From Mycobacterium sp. (GTDB taxonomy: Bacteria; Actinomycetota; Actinomycetes; Mycobacteriales; Mycobacteriaceae), in assembly GCA_003165155.1 (NCBI GenBank), contig PLSK01000226.1, positions 14,402-47,658 on the forward strand: a DNA stretch of 33,257 nt. The letters are read 5' to 3'. A program made the position numbers and the translations under genes. Shown one piece after another: positions 14,987 to 23,306 of the stretch; the stretch's first letter is position 1, and every line of letters begins with the position of its first letter. Below the pieces are notes generated by a model. That model was not told the DNA's origin. It worked only from the letters and a program-made list of their open reading frames with translations, and ran no database searches.

Positions 14987-15964
14987 ATGTCCACCGCTTC
15001 GCCTGGCAAGGCGTCCGTAGCCATCGTCGGGTCGGGCAACATCAGCACCGACCTGCTGTACAAGCTCTTGCAATCGGAGTGGTTGGAGCCACGCTGGATG
15101 GTCGGCATCGACCCGAAGAGCGAGGGCCTGGCCCGCGCGCGCAAGCTCGGTTTGGAGACAAGCCATAAGGGTGTCGACTGGCTGCTGGCCCATTCGGAGA
15201 AACCCGATCTGGTCTTCGAGGCCACTAGCGCCTACGTGCATCGCGATGCCGCGCCGCGCTACGCCGAGGCCGGCATCCGAGCGATTGACCTGACCCCGGC
15301 CGCCGTGGGTCCCGCAGTGATCCCGCCGGCCAACCTGCGCGAGCACCTCGACGCCCCCAACGTCAATATGATCACCTGCGGTGGCCAGGCAACGATCCCG
15401 ATCGTCTACGCGGTGAGTCGCGCGTTGGTCGAAAAAGGGGGAGTGCCCTACGCAGAGATCGTCGCGTCGGTTGCCAGCGCATCGGCAGGCCCGGGAACCC
15501 GGGCCAACATCGACGAGTTCACCAAGACCACCAGCAAGGGCGTGGAGACCATCGGCGGCGCCAAGCGCGGCAAGGCGATCATCATCCTCAACCCAGCGGA
15601 CCCGCCGATGATCATGCGCGACACCATCTTCTGCGCCATTCCCGAGGACGCCGACCGCGAAGCTATCGCCCAGTCCATCAGGGACATGGTGGCGGAGGTT
15701 CAGACGTATGTGCCCGGCTACCGACTGCTCAACGAGCCGCAGTTCGACGACCCGTCCATGCACTCGGGAGGGCAGGCGGTGGTCACCACGTTCGTCGAGG
15801 TCGAGGGCGCAGGCGACTACCTTCCGCCGTACGCAGGCAACCTGGACATCATGACCGCGGCGGCTACCAAGGTCGGCGAAGAGATCGCGAAGGAATCCCT
15901 GGCTGCGGGCGATGAGCGCTTGCGCGAAGAGCAGACGACCACAGCCGGAGGAGCGCAAGCATGA
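14987..15964 (+). CDS. hsaG: Acetaldehyde dehydrogenase (acetylating), HsaG/MhpF/DmpF family
   Basis: 325-residue cytosolic enzyme converting acetaldehyde (or propanal) with CoA and NAD+ to acetyl-CoA (propanoyl-CoA), fed by channelling from its partner aldolase. The NAD-binding motif [14 protein letters not shown] opens the protein; the catalytic thiolate is Cys131 in [30 protein letters not shown] and the [15 protein letters not shown] partner-interface region are intact. The sequence resembles Rv3535c (HsaG). It carries a few extra residues around [14 protein letters not shown]. It overlaps the aldolase by ATGA. The expected third partner HsaE (hydroxypentadienoate hydratase) is not upstream; the hydratase remnant is. 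The leader has only a weak AGAGAAG ribosome site. Confidence 0.95.
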   Translation: MSTASPGKASVAIVGSGNISTDLLYKLLQSEWLEPRWMVGIDPKSEGLARARKLGLETSHKGVDWLLAHSEKPDLVFEATSAYVHRDAAPRYAEAGIRAIDLTPAAVGPAVIPPANLREHLDAPNVNMITCGGQATIPIVYAVSRALVEKGGVPYAEIVASVASASAGPGTRANIDEFTKTTSKGVETIGGAKRGKAIIILNPADPPMIMRDTIFCAIPEDADREAIAQSIRDMVAEVQTYVPGYRLLNEPQFDDPSMHSGGQAVVTTFVEVEGAGDYLPPYAGNLDIMTAAATKVGEEIAKESLAAGDERLREEQTTTAGGAQA

Positions 15965-17019
15965 GCATCGACGAGATCTTCTTCAACGACGTGTGGGACG
16001 TGCGGATGACCGACACGTCACTGCGGGACGGGTCGCACCATAAGCGTCACCAGTTCACCAAGGACGAGGTCAGTTCCATCGTGGCCGCGCTGGACGCTGC
16101 GGGTGTCCCGGTCATCGAGGTGACCCACGGCGACGGCCTGGGCGGGTCCAGCTTCAACTACGGGTTCTCCAAGACGCCCGAACAGGAGCTCATCAAGCTG
16201 GCGGCTGAGACGGCGAAAGGGTCCAAGATCGCCTTCCTGATGCTGCCCGGCGTGGGCACCAAGGAGGACATCAAAGAGGCGCAGAACAACGGTGGTTCGA
16301 TCTGCCGCATCGCCACGCACTGCACCGAGGCCGACGTATCGATCCAGCACTTCGGGCTCGCTCGTGAACTCGGTCTGGAGACTGTCGGCTTCCTGATGAT
16401 GAGCCACACCATCCCGCCCGAGAAGCTCGCGCAGCAGGCCAGGATCATGGCCGACGCCGGCTGCCAGTGCGTCTACGTCGTGGACTCTGCTGGTGCGCTG
16501 GTGCTCGAAGGCGTGGCCGACCGTGTCTCCGCGCTGGTCGCCGAACTCGGTGACGACGCGCAGGTGGGTTTCCACGGCCACGAGAACCTGGGTCTAGGCG
16601 TCGCCAACAGTGTCGAGGCTGTCCGCGCTGGTGCCAAGCAGATCGACGGCAGCACCCGCCGGTTCGGTGCCGGTGCCGGCAATGCACCCGTCGAAGCCAT
16701 GATCGGGGTGTTCGACAAGATCGGCGTCAAGACGGGTATCGATTTCTTCGAGATCGCCGACGCAGCCGAGGACGTCGTGCGGCCCGCCATGCCCGCCGAA
16801 TGCCTGCTCGACCGCAACGCATTGGTCATGGGCTACTCGGGGGTGTACTCCAGCTTCCTCAAGCACGCCATCCGCCAATCGGAGCGCTACGGCGTCCCGG
16901 CGCACCACCTTCTGCACCGTGCGGGCCAGCGCAAGCTGATCGGCGGCCAAGAGGATCAACTGATCGATATCGCACTCGAGATCAAGCGGGAACAAGATGC
17001 CGCACCGTCGGTCCTCTGA
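15961..17019 (+). CDS. hsaF: 4-hydroxy-2-oxovalerate (or -oxohexanoate) aldolase
   Basis: 352-residue DmpG/MhpE/HsaF-type class II aldolase cleaving 4-hydroxy-2-oxoacids to pyruvate plus acetaldehyde or propanal. The N-terminal TIM barrel has the signature [16 protein letters not shown] with Arg22, metal ligand Asp23 and His26; the other metal ligands are His205 and His207 in FHGHENLG. The C-terminal DmpG communication domain ([29 protein letters not shown], then [18 protein letters not shown]) is complete, so the aldehyde channel to HsaG should form. The ATG overlaps the hsaG stop by 4 nt, fitting equimolar production. It closely resembles Rv3534c. The window shows the bottom of a meta-cleavage pathway but not the hydratase step. 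Confidence 0.95.
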   Translation: MSIDEIFFNDVWDVRMTDTSLRDGSHHKRHQFTKDEVSSIVAALDAAGVPVIEVTHGDGLGGSSFNYGFSKTPEQELIKLAAETAKGSKIAFLMLPGVGTKEDIKEAQNNGGSICRIATHCTEADVSIQHFGLARELGLETVGFLMMSHTIPPEKLAQQARIMADAGCQCVYVVDSAGALVLEGVADRVSALVAELGDDAQVGFHGHENLGLGVANSVEAVRAGAKQIDGSTRRFGAGAGNAPVEAMIGVFDKIGVKTGIDFFEIADAAEDVVRPAMPAECLLDRNALVMGYSGVYSSFLKHAIRQSERYGVPAHHLLHRAGQRKLIGGQEDQLIDIALEIKREQDAAPSVL

Positions 17020-17123
17020 TGCCTGCGAAGATACCCGTTCCCATCGCGATGCAGATCGTGCGTATCTGGGGTTGTCCACGCCGCAGACCACAGAACCACT
17101 GCTTCAACAGTCAATTCTGATCC

Positions 17124-17990
17124 TTATTTACGGGTCAAGAAACCCAGCACGGTGCTTTCGAATGCCTCTTTGGCCTCGATCATCGCCCAATGCCCGGACT
17201 TGGGGAATATGTGCAGCTCCGCGTTGGGAATGGTGCGCATCGGGATGAGCGCCATGTCGGGCGGGCTCACCCGGTCGTCTCGGCCCCACGTCAGCAGGGT
17301 GGGTGCCGCCACCTTGTGCATCATTGCCCAAGGCATCGGCCTGTCGGCGGCTTCCATCGCGGCCGTCATCGCGGCGAAGGCGGCCTTTCCGTACATGCGG
17401 CGCGCGGCGGCCAGCGTCTCCGCGTCGGTGGCCAGCTGCCAGCGTTCCTCGATGAGTTCGTCGGTGACCAGGGACTGGTCGTACACCATCGACTTGAGCC
17501 AGTCGACGAGCCGTTGCCGAGTGGGGTCCTCGGTGAACTCCTGCAGCAATCGGATGCCCTCGCTGGGGCTTGGGCTGAAGATGTTGGTGCCGATCCCGCC
17601 GATGGTCACCAGCCGGTCGATGCGGCCGGGATTCTGGATGGCGAAGTTGATGCCCACGCCGCCGCCCATCGAGTTGCCGACGATGTGCACCCTGTCCACG
17701 CCGAGTGCGTCCAGGAACGGTGCCACCGCGCCTTGGGCAGTGACCATCGGATGGCCGCCGAAGTCGGGGCTGACGCCGAAGCCGGGGAATTCCAGGATCA
17801 GGCAGCGGAAATGTTCGGCGAACGTGGGCAGGACCCCCCGAAAGTTGCGCCAGCCAGTAACCCCGGGGCCCGAACCGTGCAGGAACAGCAGCACCGGACC
17901 GGAATCAGCGCCGCAGTCGTAATAGCGCAGGACGCCTTGAGGAGTGGCGACGTCGCGGAGATCATTGGTGTTGGTCACGGATGTCACCAT
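17124..17990 (-). CDS. HsaD/BphD-like meta-cleavage-product hydrolase
   Basis: 288-residue alpha/beta hydrolase of the C-C bond hydrolase group that splits the dienoate made by an extradiol dioxygenase. The family motif HGSGPG is at 38-43, nucleophile Ser107 in GNSMGGG, acid Asp238/239 in WGRDDRVSP, and His267 in SGHWAM; the motif spacing fits BphD/HsaD. ATG 17990 is used; GTG 17978 four codons in is an alternative. It is convergent with hsaF (104-bp gap without a clear terminator) and lies downstream of the SnoaL-like gene, probably in one transcript. With the HsaA-, HsaC-, HsaG- and HsaF-like proteins it completes all but the hydratase and reductase steps. Family call firm; substrate inferred. 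Confidence 0.88.
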   Translation of the reverse strand: MVTSVTNTNDLRDVATPQGVLRYYDCGADSGPVLLFLHGSGPGVTGWRNFRGVLPTFAEHFRCLILEFPGFGVSPDFGGHPMVTAQGAVAPFLDALGVDRVHIVGNSMGGGVGINFAIQNPGRIDRLVTIGGIGTNIFSPSPSEGIRLLQEFTEDPTRQRLVDWLKSMVYDQSLVTDELIEERWQLATDAETLAAARRMYGKAAFAAMTAAMEAADRPMPWAMMHKVAAPTLLTWGRDDRVSPPDMALIPMRTIPNAELHIFPKSGHWAMIEAKEAFESTVLGFLTRK

Positions 17991-18049
17991 GCCACGTCGC
18001 CATCATGACGAGGGGTGTCGCTCCCGCAGAGCGGGCCTCCCCAAACGTG

Positions 18050-18487
18050 CTAGTGCCGAGCCATGGCTGACTCGGGGGCCGCCCAATCGGTCGACACTTT
18101 GCGGTGCTTGATCAGCCAGGTGTCGCCGATGGGCACCAGGGTGTCGCGGTAGCGGCCGAAATGATCGAGCCCGATGTGGGTGACCACCGTGAAGTAACAC
18201 GACACGAGCGCCTGGTCGGGAGTCACGGCGGTGAACAACACGTTGGCCAGGTTGTGCCGCACCACGGGCTTGACGTCGCCCATGCTGGAGATCTTTCCGC
18301 TGACCCCGCCGAGGAACGCCACGATCTCGGACCGGCCGTGTAGTTCGGCGCCGCCGCGTATCTCGAGTACGCCGTCCGTGCAGAACGTCTCCGCCAGGCC
18401 CTCGAGCCGGCCGGAGTCGCCCGACCATTTGTAGCGCGCAAGGGTGTCCCGGATTTGCTCGCGGGCGCTCAGTTCCCAGATCTCCAC
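18050..18487 (-). CDS. SnoaL-like (NTF2-fold) protein
   Basis: 145-residue single-domain protein with the SnoaL-4 type pattern: helix REQIRDTLARYKWSGDSGRLEGLAETF, then DGVLEIRG and GRSEIVAFLGG, then the strand set VRHNLANVLF, ALVSCYFTVVTHIGLDHFGRYRDTLVPIGDTWLIKHRKV with a terminal Trp-containing strand. NTF2-fold members act as isomerases, dehydratases or hydrolases on polyketide- or steroid-like substrates (the Delta5-3-ketosteroid isomerase fold). It starts at GTG 18487 with a GAGGAG ribosome site 8 nt upstream. It lies 59 bp upstream of the HsaD-like gene and is likely co-transcribed. A steroid isomerase-like or dehydratase role is possible; catalytic residues cannot be assigned. Confidence 0.8.
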   Translation of the reverse strand: MEIWELSAREQIRDTLARYKWSGDSGRLEGLAETFCTDGVLEIRGGAELHGRSEIVAFLGGVSGKISSMGDVKPVVRHNLANVLFTAVTPDQALVSCYFTVVTHIGLDHFGRYRDTLVPIGDTWLIKHRKVSTDWAAPESAMARH

Positions 18488-18585
18488 CGTGCGGACTCCT
18501 CACCGACGCGCCTTCGAGTAGGACGATAGTCATGATGCCGCCCGGATTCGGGAATGAATCGTGACGCGCGGCCGTAGAACGACGA

Positions 18586-18657
18586 ATGGAGCTCAATGAC
18601 GCCGCGCGCGGCCTGATCGGCAAGGGCGCCGACGCCACCCTGGTCACCCTCCACCCT
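18586..18657 (+). pseudogene. N-terminal fragment resembling PPOX/F420-type flavoprotein
   Basis: From ATG 18586 the frame reads MELNDAARGLIGKGADATLVTLHP, which resembles the opening helix and first strand of mycobacterial PPOX-class (pyridoxamine-phosphate-oxidase fold, F420- or FMN-dependent) proteins. Resemblance stops at about 18657, and the frame ends soon after in unrelated sequence. Treated as a gene remnant; the match is short, so confidence is limited. Confidence 0.4.
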
Positions 18658-18772
18658 CGTCGAACGGCTCACGGCCGAAGTCAACGTTCGCCCGCAGGAC
18701 GTGATGATCGTGTTAACTGAAGTGGCGAAGGAGAATTGGTCGTTCGGCAACGGGGTAGCCCAATACGCCTGA
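18646..18772 (+). pseudogene. C-terminal fragment of a tautomerase-family protein
   Basis: The +1 frame relative to the preceding fragment reads LVERLTAEVNVRPQDVMIVLTEVAKENWSFGNGVAQYA followed by TGA at 18770-18772. The ENWSFGNGxAQYA ending is characteristic of 4-oxalocrotonate-tautomerase-like proteins found with aromatic catabolic genes. Upstream the frame is closed by TGA at 18614-18616 and has no plausible start, so the N-terminal half, including catalytic Pro1, is lost. The remnant abuts the PPOX-like fragment in a different frame, suggesting a deletion fusion. Confidence 0.7.
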
Positions 18773-18868
18773 CCAGGGCCAGTGCCTGTATCGATTCGGC
18801 AGGCTGACCTTCGGTGCCGCCGCGCCAGGTATCGTTTCGCGTACACCACAAGGCGGGCGGGGGTGGCC

Positions 18869-20230
18869 ATGGCTAGCAGACCAGGGATTGGGATGGCCCT
18901 GCTGCACGTGGCCTCGACCCTGTCGGCGATCGCGTCGACAACGGCTCGTGCGGCCTGGGCTGGTATCGACCCTGAGGGATTCTTCCGGCGTCATTCAACC
19001 GACACCGAACCGTTTTTGCTGAAATTCCCAGGACTCGGTGACGTGCTGTTCGTCTCGACAGTCGATGGTGCGCGCGACATACTGACCGCTCCCACGACGC
19101 TATGCCGTGCGCCGCTGCCCAATCCGATCGAACCCGTCGTCGGGCCGAATTCGCTGATCCTGCTTTCCGGTGAGACTCATCGGCGCACCCGTAGCATTCT
19201 GATGCCCGCGTTTCGCGGCGAGCGGGTGCGCAGCTACGTCGACTTGATAGCCGACGCCACCAATGATGAAATCACGGCATTGCAACCGGGCGATCAGTTG
19301 ATGGTTTGCGACGCGGCCCAAGCCATCACGCTGGACGTGGTGATTCGAGTGGTTTTCGGCGTGACGGACGGTGCTCGTCGCGCCGAGTGTGCCCGGTTGA
19401 TTGAGGAATTGATGCGTTCCGGCACCGCGCCGCTGATGCTGGTGCCGTGGCTGCGACGGGAGATAGCCGGGCGAGGGCCATGGGCCCAATTGGTCGCTTT
19501 CCGCACGCAGCTCGATCGTCTGTTATCCGAGCAGATCGAAGAGCGCAGGGGGATGGGGGATCACGGCAGCGACGTGATGGAGTTGATCCTCACGGCGACC
19601 GACGAAGACGGCGACGCCCTCGGTGACGACGCTTTGCGTGACCAGTTGCGGACGATGCTCGCCGCGGGGCACGAAACCAGCTCGACGTCGTTGGCGTGGG
19701 CGCTGTATTACATCCACCGCGACGAGAGCATCCGCTCACGGGTTATCGAGGAGCTAGCGGATGCAAGCACACCGGGGGAGATTGCCACTCTGCCTTACCT
19801 CGGTGCGGTGATACACGAGACTCTGCGCATGCACCCGACGGTGCCGATCGTGTTGCGCAGGCTTACCGGGCCACTCACGGTCGCCGGCGTTCCGCGTGCG
19901 GCCGGTGATGTGATCGGAATCGCTTTGCCCGCATTGCATTTCAACCCCGACGTGTGGAGAAATCCAGAATCCTTCGATCCTAACCGATTCTTGGAGCGCA
20001 AGCCTTCACCGTTTGAGTACGCTCCATTCGGCGGTGGGTACCGTCGTTGCATCGGCGCAACATTCGCACAACACGAGCTGGCCGTGGCGATCGGCACCAT
20101 CTTGAATACCGTTGAGCTGCGCATGCCGCGCAGTGAGCAGCTCAGCAAACCGCCGCGCGCCGTACCGCGGGGAATTGCCACCAAGCCAAACCGTGAGATT
20201 CTGTTGGACGTGATCGCCCGACGGCAATAG
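18869..20230 (+). CDS. Cytochrome P450 (CYP135/137/138-like)
   Basis: 453-residue heme monooxygenase. The I-helix oxygen-activation motif AGHET is at 266-270, the K-helix ExxR at Glu317-Arg320 (HETLRMHP), the PERF-type region NPESFDPNRF follows, and the heme loop FGGGYRRCIG carries the thiolate ligand Cys394. The ATVAQ-like L-helix start (ATFAQHELAVAIG) and overall style resemble mycobacterial CYP135/137/138 rather than CYP125/142. ATG 18869 lies in a G-rich leader; the track start (GTG 18782) adds a 29-residue Arg-rich stretch overlapping no known P450 part, so I reject it. It is 37 bp upstream of a methyltransferase and heads the cassette with the MMPL transporter. Probably hydroxylates the molecule that is then methylated; substrate unknown. 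Confidence 0.88.
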   Translation: MASRPGIGMALLHVASTLSAIASTTARAAWAGIDPEGFFRRHSTDTEPFLLKFPGLGDVLFVSTVDGARDILTAPTTLCRAPLPNPIEPVVGPNSLILLSGETHRRTRSILMPAFRGERVRSYVDLIADATNDEITALQPGDQLMVCDAAQAITLDVVIRVVFGVTDGARRAECARLIEELMRSGTAPLMLVPWLRREIAGRGPWAQLVAFRTQLDRLLSEQIEERRGMGDHGSDVMELILTATDEDGDALGDDALRDQLRTMLAAGHETSSTSLAWALYYIHRDESIRSRVIEELADASTPGEIATLPYLGAVIHETLRMHPTVPIVLRRLTGPLTVAGVPRAAGDVIGIALPALHFNPDVWRNPESFDPNRFLERKPSPFEYAPFGGGYRRCIGATFAQHELAVAIGTILNTVELRMPRSEQLSKPPRAVPRGIATKPNREILLDVIARRQ

Positions 20231-20267
20231 ACGACCCGCCGTGCTGCCCGACGATCGGAGAATTCAG

Positions 20268-21041
20268 ATGGACCTCGAAACCATGCCACGCGGCGGATTC
20301 GACGCCACGTGGTTGGATCGACGGCTACAGACCGACCGCCCGGAGTACCTGGACCGCGACGACGTCAACGACCGCGTCAAGCGACAGGTGATTCGCTCGC
20401 TCGACTTGATGGGCCGAGTGTTACGAGATCACCAGCACATCGCCGAGCGCGCACTGGAGCTCGTTGCCGATATTCCCGAGCCGAAGATCCTGGAATTGGG
20501 TGCGGGCCACGGTGGGCTGTCGCGCAAGCTCCTGGAAATGCGCCCCACCGCCCGGGCGACGGTTACGGATATCGACCCAATCTCGGTGTCGAAGATCGCC
20601 TCGGGTGAGTTGGGCAGGCACCCGCGCGTCCTCGTGCGCCAGATGGACGCCACCGACATCGACGCGCCCGATCTCTCCTACGACCTGGTGCTGTTCGTGC
20701 TGTCGCTTCATCACCTGCCGCCGGTCCCGGCCGCGCGGGTACTCGCCGAAGGAACCCGCGTGGCGGACAAACTGCTCATCGTCGACCTGCGCCGGCCGCC
20801 CGCTGTGCTGCACCTGATCCGCCTGGCCTCTTTTTTCCCGTTCGCGCTCGTCCTGCCCTTCGCTCATGACGGGCTGATCAGCTCGTTACGTGCCTACAGC
20901 CCCTCGGGGTTCCGGGCGCTGGCCGCTCACGCGGATCCGGCCATCACGGTCGAGTTCAGTCGACTGGGACGCAACCAGATAGTCGTCGCGCACCGGCGGA
21001 CTGCCAACGAGCAGCCGACACCCGCGTCTGAGCACTCTTAG
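20268..21041 (+). CDS. Class I SAM-dependent methyltransferase
   Basis: 257-residue protein with a Rossmann-type methyltransferase core: motif I ILELGAGHGGLSRKLL, the acidic end of strand 2 in ATVTDIDPISVSKI, motif II/III region VRQMDATDIDAPDLSYDLVLFVLSLHHLPP, and KLLIVDLRRPP. A hydrophobic segment after it (LIRLASFFPFALVLPF) could touch the membrane or a lipid substrate. I start at ATG 20268, preceded by GGAG at 7 nt spacing; the track's GTG 20241 adds nine residues without support. The TAG stop lies within the AGGAGG ribosome site of the transporter gene. It is between a P450 and an MMPL gene, so it may methylate the P450 product or a precursor of the exported compound. Confidence 0.85.
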   Translation: MDLETMPRGGFDATWLDRRLQTDRPEYLDRDDVNDRVKRQVIRSLDLMGRVLRDHQHIAERALELVADIPEPKILELGAGHGGLSRKLLEMRPTARATVTDIDPISVSKIASGELGRHPRVLVRQMDATDIDAPDLSYDLVLFVLSLHHLPPVPAARVLAEGTRVADKLLIVDLRRPPAVLHLIRLASFFPFALVLPFAHDGLISSLRAYSPSGFRALAAHADPAITVEFSRLGRNQIVVAHRRTANEQPTPASEHS

Positions 21042-21045
21042 GAGG
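21040..21045 (+). promoter_or_regulatory. Ribosome binding site that points to a CTG start
   Basis: AGGAGG, a near-ideal Shine-Dalgarno, overlaps the methyltransferase stop. It lies 5 nt before CTG 21051 and 32 nt before the first ATG (21078), too far for that ATG. The codons from the CTG read LLAGIARLAMGAPRR, a typical MMPL N-terminus. Confidence 0.7.
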
Positions 21046-21050
21046 TTGCC

Positions 21051-23306
21051 CTGTTAGCAGGTATCGCGCGGCTCGCGATGGGTGCGCCGCGGCGCATCAT
21101 CGCAGTCGGCTTGCTTGTCCTCGTCGGCACAGCGGTTTTCGGCGTCCCGGTGGCCGGCAGGCTCTCAGCCGGCGGACTCACCGACCCGGGTGCGCAATCG
21201 TCACGGGCGACCGCGCTGCTGGCGAGTACCTTCGCTCAGGGCGACATGCCGATGCTGATCACTGTTAGCTCCACGGAAGGGATCAACGGAAGCGAAACCC
21301 GGACGGTGGGCACGCAGATCGTGCATGCGCTTGCGCAGTCGCCGGCCGTGGCAGCGGTGACGTCGCCCTGGACCGCTCCGCCGGCCGCGGCGGCACCGCT
21401 GATCAGCAAGGATGGCAGAACCGGCGTGATCATCGCCGGTATCACGGGCGGCGACAACGGAGCGTCCAAGAACGCCGAGGTGCTGATCAACGAGCTGGTT
21501 CACGATCGTGGCGGGGTTACCGTGCGGGCCGGTGGCGAGGCGGCGATGAAACTTCAGATCACCCTGCAGAGCGAAAAAGACTTGAAGGTCATGGAATTCG
21601 TTGCGGTCCCGCTGAGCTTTTTGGTGTTGGTCTGGGTGTTTGGCGGCCTGGTGGCGGCTGCGCTTCCGCTGGCGGTCGGCGCCATCGCGATCTTTGGGTC
21701 GATGGCGGTGTTGCGCGTGATCAGCTTCGCCACCGATGTCTCGATCTTCGCACTCAACCTCGCCGCCGCGATGGGGTTGGCTCTGGCGATCGACTACACG
21801 CTGCTGCTGCTGAGCCGGTTCCGCGACGAGCGTGCCGCCGGCGCGGACCGGGATGAAGCGCTGGTGCGCACGATGGCCGCCGCCGGCAGGACGGTGTTGT
21901 TCTCTGCCATCACGGTCGCGCTGTCGATGTCCGCGATGGTTCTGTTCCCGATCTATGCGCTGAAGTCGTTCGCCTATGCCGGCGTGGCGGTTGTCGCGTT
22001 CGCGTCCCTCGCCGCGATTATTGTGACCCCGGCGGCCATCGTGCTGCTCGGGGACCGCCTGGACTCGTTGGACCTGCACCGGTTGATGCGCAGGTGGCGG
22101 CGGCGCCCGATGCCGGCGTCGCGCCCGGTTGAGCAGACTCTCTGGTACCGGCTGGCCATGTTCGTGATGCGCAGGGCCGTACCGATCGGGGTCGCGATAG
22201 TTGCGTTGCTAGTTGCGCTCGGCGTTCCGTTCGCCAGCGTTGAATGGGGTGTGCCCGACGACCGCGTCTTACCGAGGTCGAGCTCGCCGCACGTGGTCGG
22301 CGACCAGATGCGCACACAGTTCGCCAATGACCTGGCGACGAACCTGACGGTAGTGATACCCGATGTCGGCGGTGTCAGCTCCGCACAGCTCGACAGCTAC
22401 GCCGCTGCTCTGTCCCGGGTGCCCTACGTGTCGTTGGTCTCCGCACCCGGCGGCACGTTCGTCGCGGGTGCGCTGGTGGGGCCACCGTCGGCGGCGACGG
22501 CGATCACCAACGGCCGCGCATTTTTCACCGTCACAAGTAGCGCTCCCCCGTATTCCCAAGCATCCGAAACGCAACTCGACGGCCTGCAAGCGGCTCCCGG
22601 TCCGGGGGGACGGCGGGTGCTGATCGCTGGGACCGCACAGGTGAACCGCGACACGGCCAACGCGATCAGGTCTCAGTTGCCGCTGGTGGTGGGCGTCATT
22701 GCCGCGATCACGTTCGTGTTGCTGTTCCTGCTGACTGGCAGCGTGGTGGTGCCGCTGAAGGCGTTGTTGCTCAACGTCTTATCGTTGACTGCGGCGTTCG
22801 GCGCGCTAGCCTGGATTTTCCAGGAAGGTCACCTCGGGGCATTGGGCACGACAGCCACCGGAACTCTGGCGATCAGCATCCCGGTGCTGTTGTTCTGCAT
22901 CGCCTTCGGCCTGTCGATGGACTATGAGGTGTTCCTGGTGTCACGGATCCGCGAATACTGGCTGGCGAGCAGCCAGACACCGGCCGATAACGACAAAAGC
23001 GTCGCGCTTGGACTGGCCGGCACCGCACGCGTAATCACGGCTGCCGCACTGATCATGTCCATCTCCTTTGCGGCGCTCGGTGCGGCGCAGGTGTCGTTTT
23101 TGCGGATGTTGGGCGTTGGACTGACGGTGGCGGTCCTGGCTGACGCCACCCTCGTGCGCATCCTCCTCGTCCCGGCATTCATGCATATGATGGGCCGATT
23201 CAACTGGTGGGCACCAAAATCACTCGAGCGTTTGCATGAACATTTCGGAATCCGCGAGGCCGGCTATGCGGCAAGTGGATCTGGTGTGGAACGAGGTGGC
23301 CGATGA
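21051..23306 (+). CDS. MMPL-family RND transporter
   Basis: Integral membrane proton-driven exporter of about 751 residues (742 from ATG 21078). It has the duplicated MMPL layout: TM1 (IIAVGLLVLVGTAVFGV), an extracytoplasmic porter domain (about 40-165), five TMs, a second TM1-like helix after the Arg-rich linker (RRWRRRPMP), a second porter domain and five more TMs. The proton-relay Asp-Tyr pairs are present in both halves: LAIDYTLLLLSRFRDE and GLSMDYEVFLVSRIRE. There is no long cytoplasmic C-terminal domain, unlike MmpL3 or MmpL11. I favour CTG 21051 as start, from the ribosome site and the family-like LLAGIARLAM. Its stop overlaps the O-methyltransferase ATG (ATGA). It probably exports a lipid or small molecule made by the adjacent P450 and methyltransferases. 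Confidence 0.9.
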   Translation: MLAGIARLAMGAPRRIIAVGLLVLVGTAVFGVPVAGRLSAGGLTDPGAQSSRATALLASTFAQGDMPMLITVSSTEGINGSETRTVGTQIVHALAQSPAVAAVTSPWTAPPAAAAPLISKDGRTGVIIAGITGGDNGASKNAEVLINELVHDRGGVTVRAGGEAAMKLQITLQSEKDLKVMEFVAVPLSFLVLVWVFGGLVAAALPLAVGAIAIFGSMAVLRVISFATDVSIFALNLAAAMGLALAIDYTLLLLSRFRDERAAGADRDEALVRTMAAAGRTVLFSAITVALSMSAMVLFPIYALKSFAYAGVAVVAFASLAAIIVTPAAIVLLGDRLDSLDLHRLMRRWRRRPMPASRPVEQTLWYRLAMFVMRRAVPIGVAIVALLVALGVPFASVEWGVPDDRVLPRSSSPHVVGDQMRTQFANDLATNLTVVIPDVGGVSSAQLDSYAAALSRVPYVSLVSAPGGTFVAGALVGPPSAATAITNGRAFFTVTSSAPPYSQASETQLDGLQAAPGPGGRRVLIAGTAQVNRDTANAIRSQLPLVVGVIAAITFVLLFLLTGSVVVPLKALLLNVLSLTAAFGALAWIFQEGHLGALGTTATGTLAISIPVLLFCIAFGLSMDYEVFLVSRIREYWLASSQTPADNDKSVALGLAGTARVITAAALIMSISFAALGAAQVSFLRMLGVGLTVAVLADATLVRILLVPAFMHMMGRFNWWAPKSLERLHEHFGIREAGYAASGSGVERGGR

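Noticed and set aside
17020-17123. Possible bidirectional terminator between hsaF and the HsaD-like gene
   Set aside because: Only weak pairing such as AGATAC/GTATCT with a long loop and no U-run; not good enough to call.
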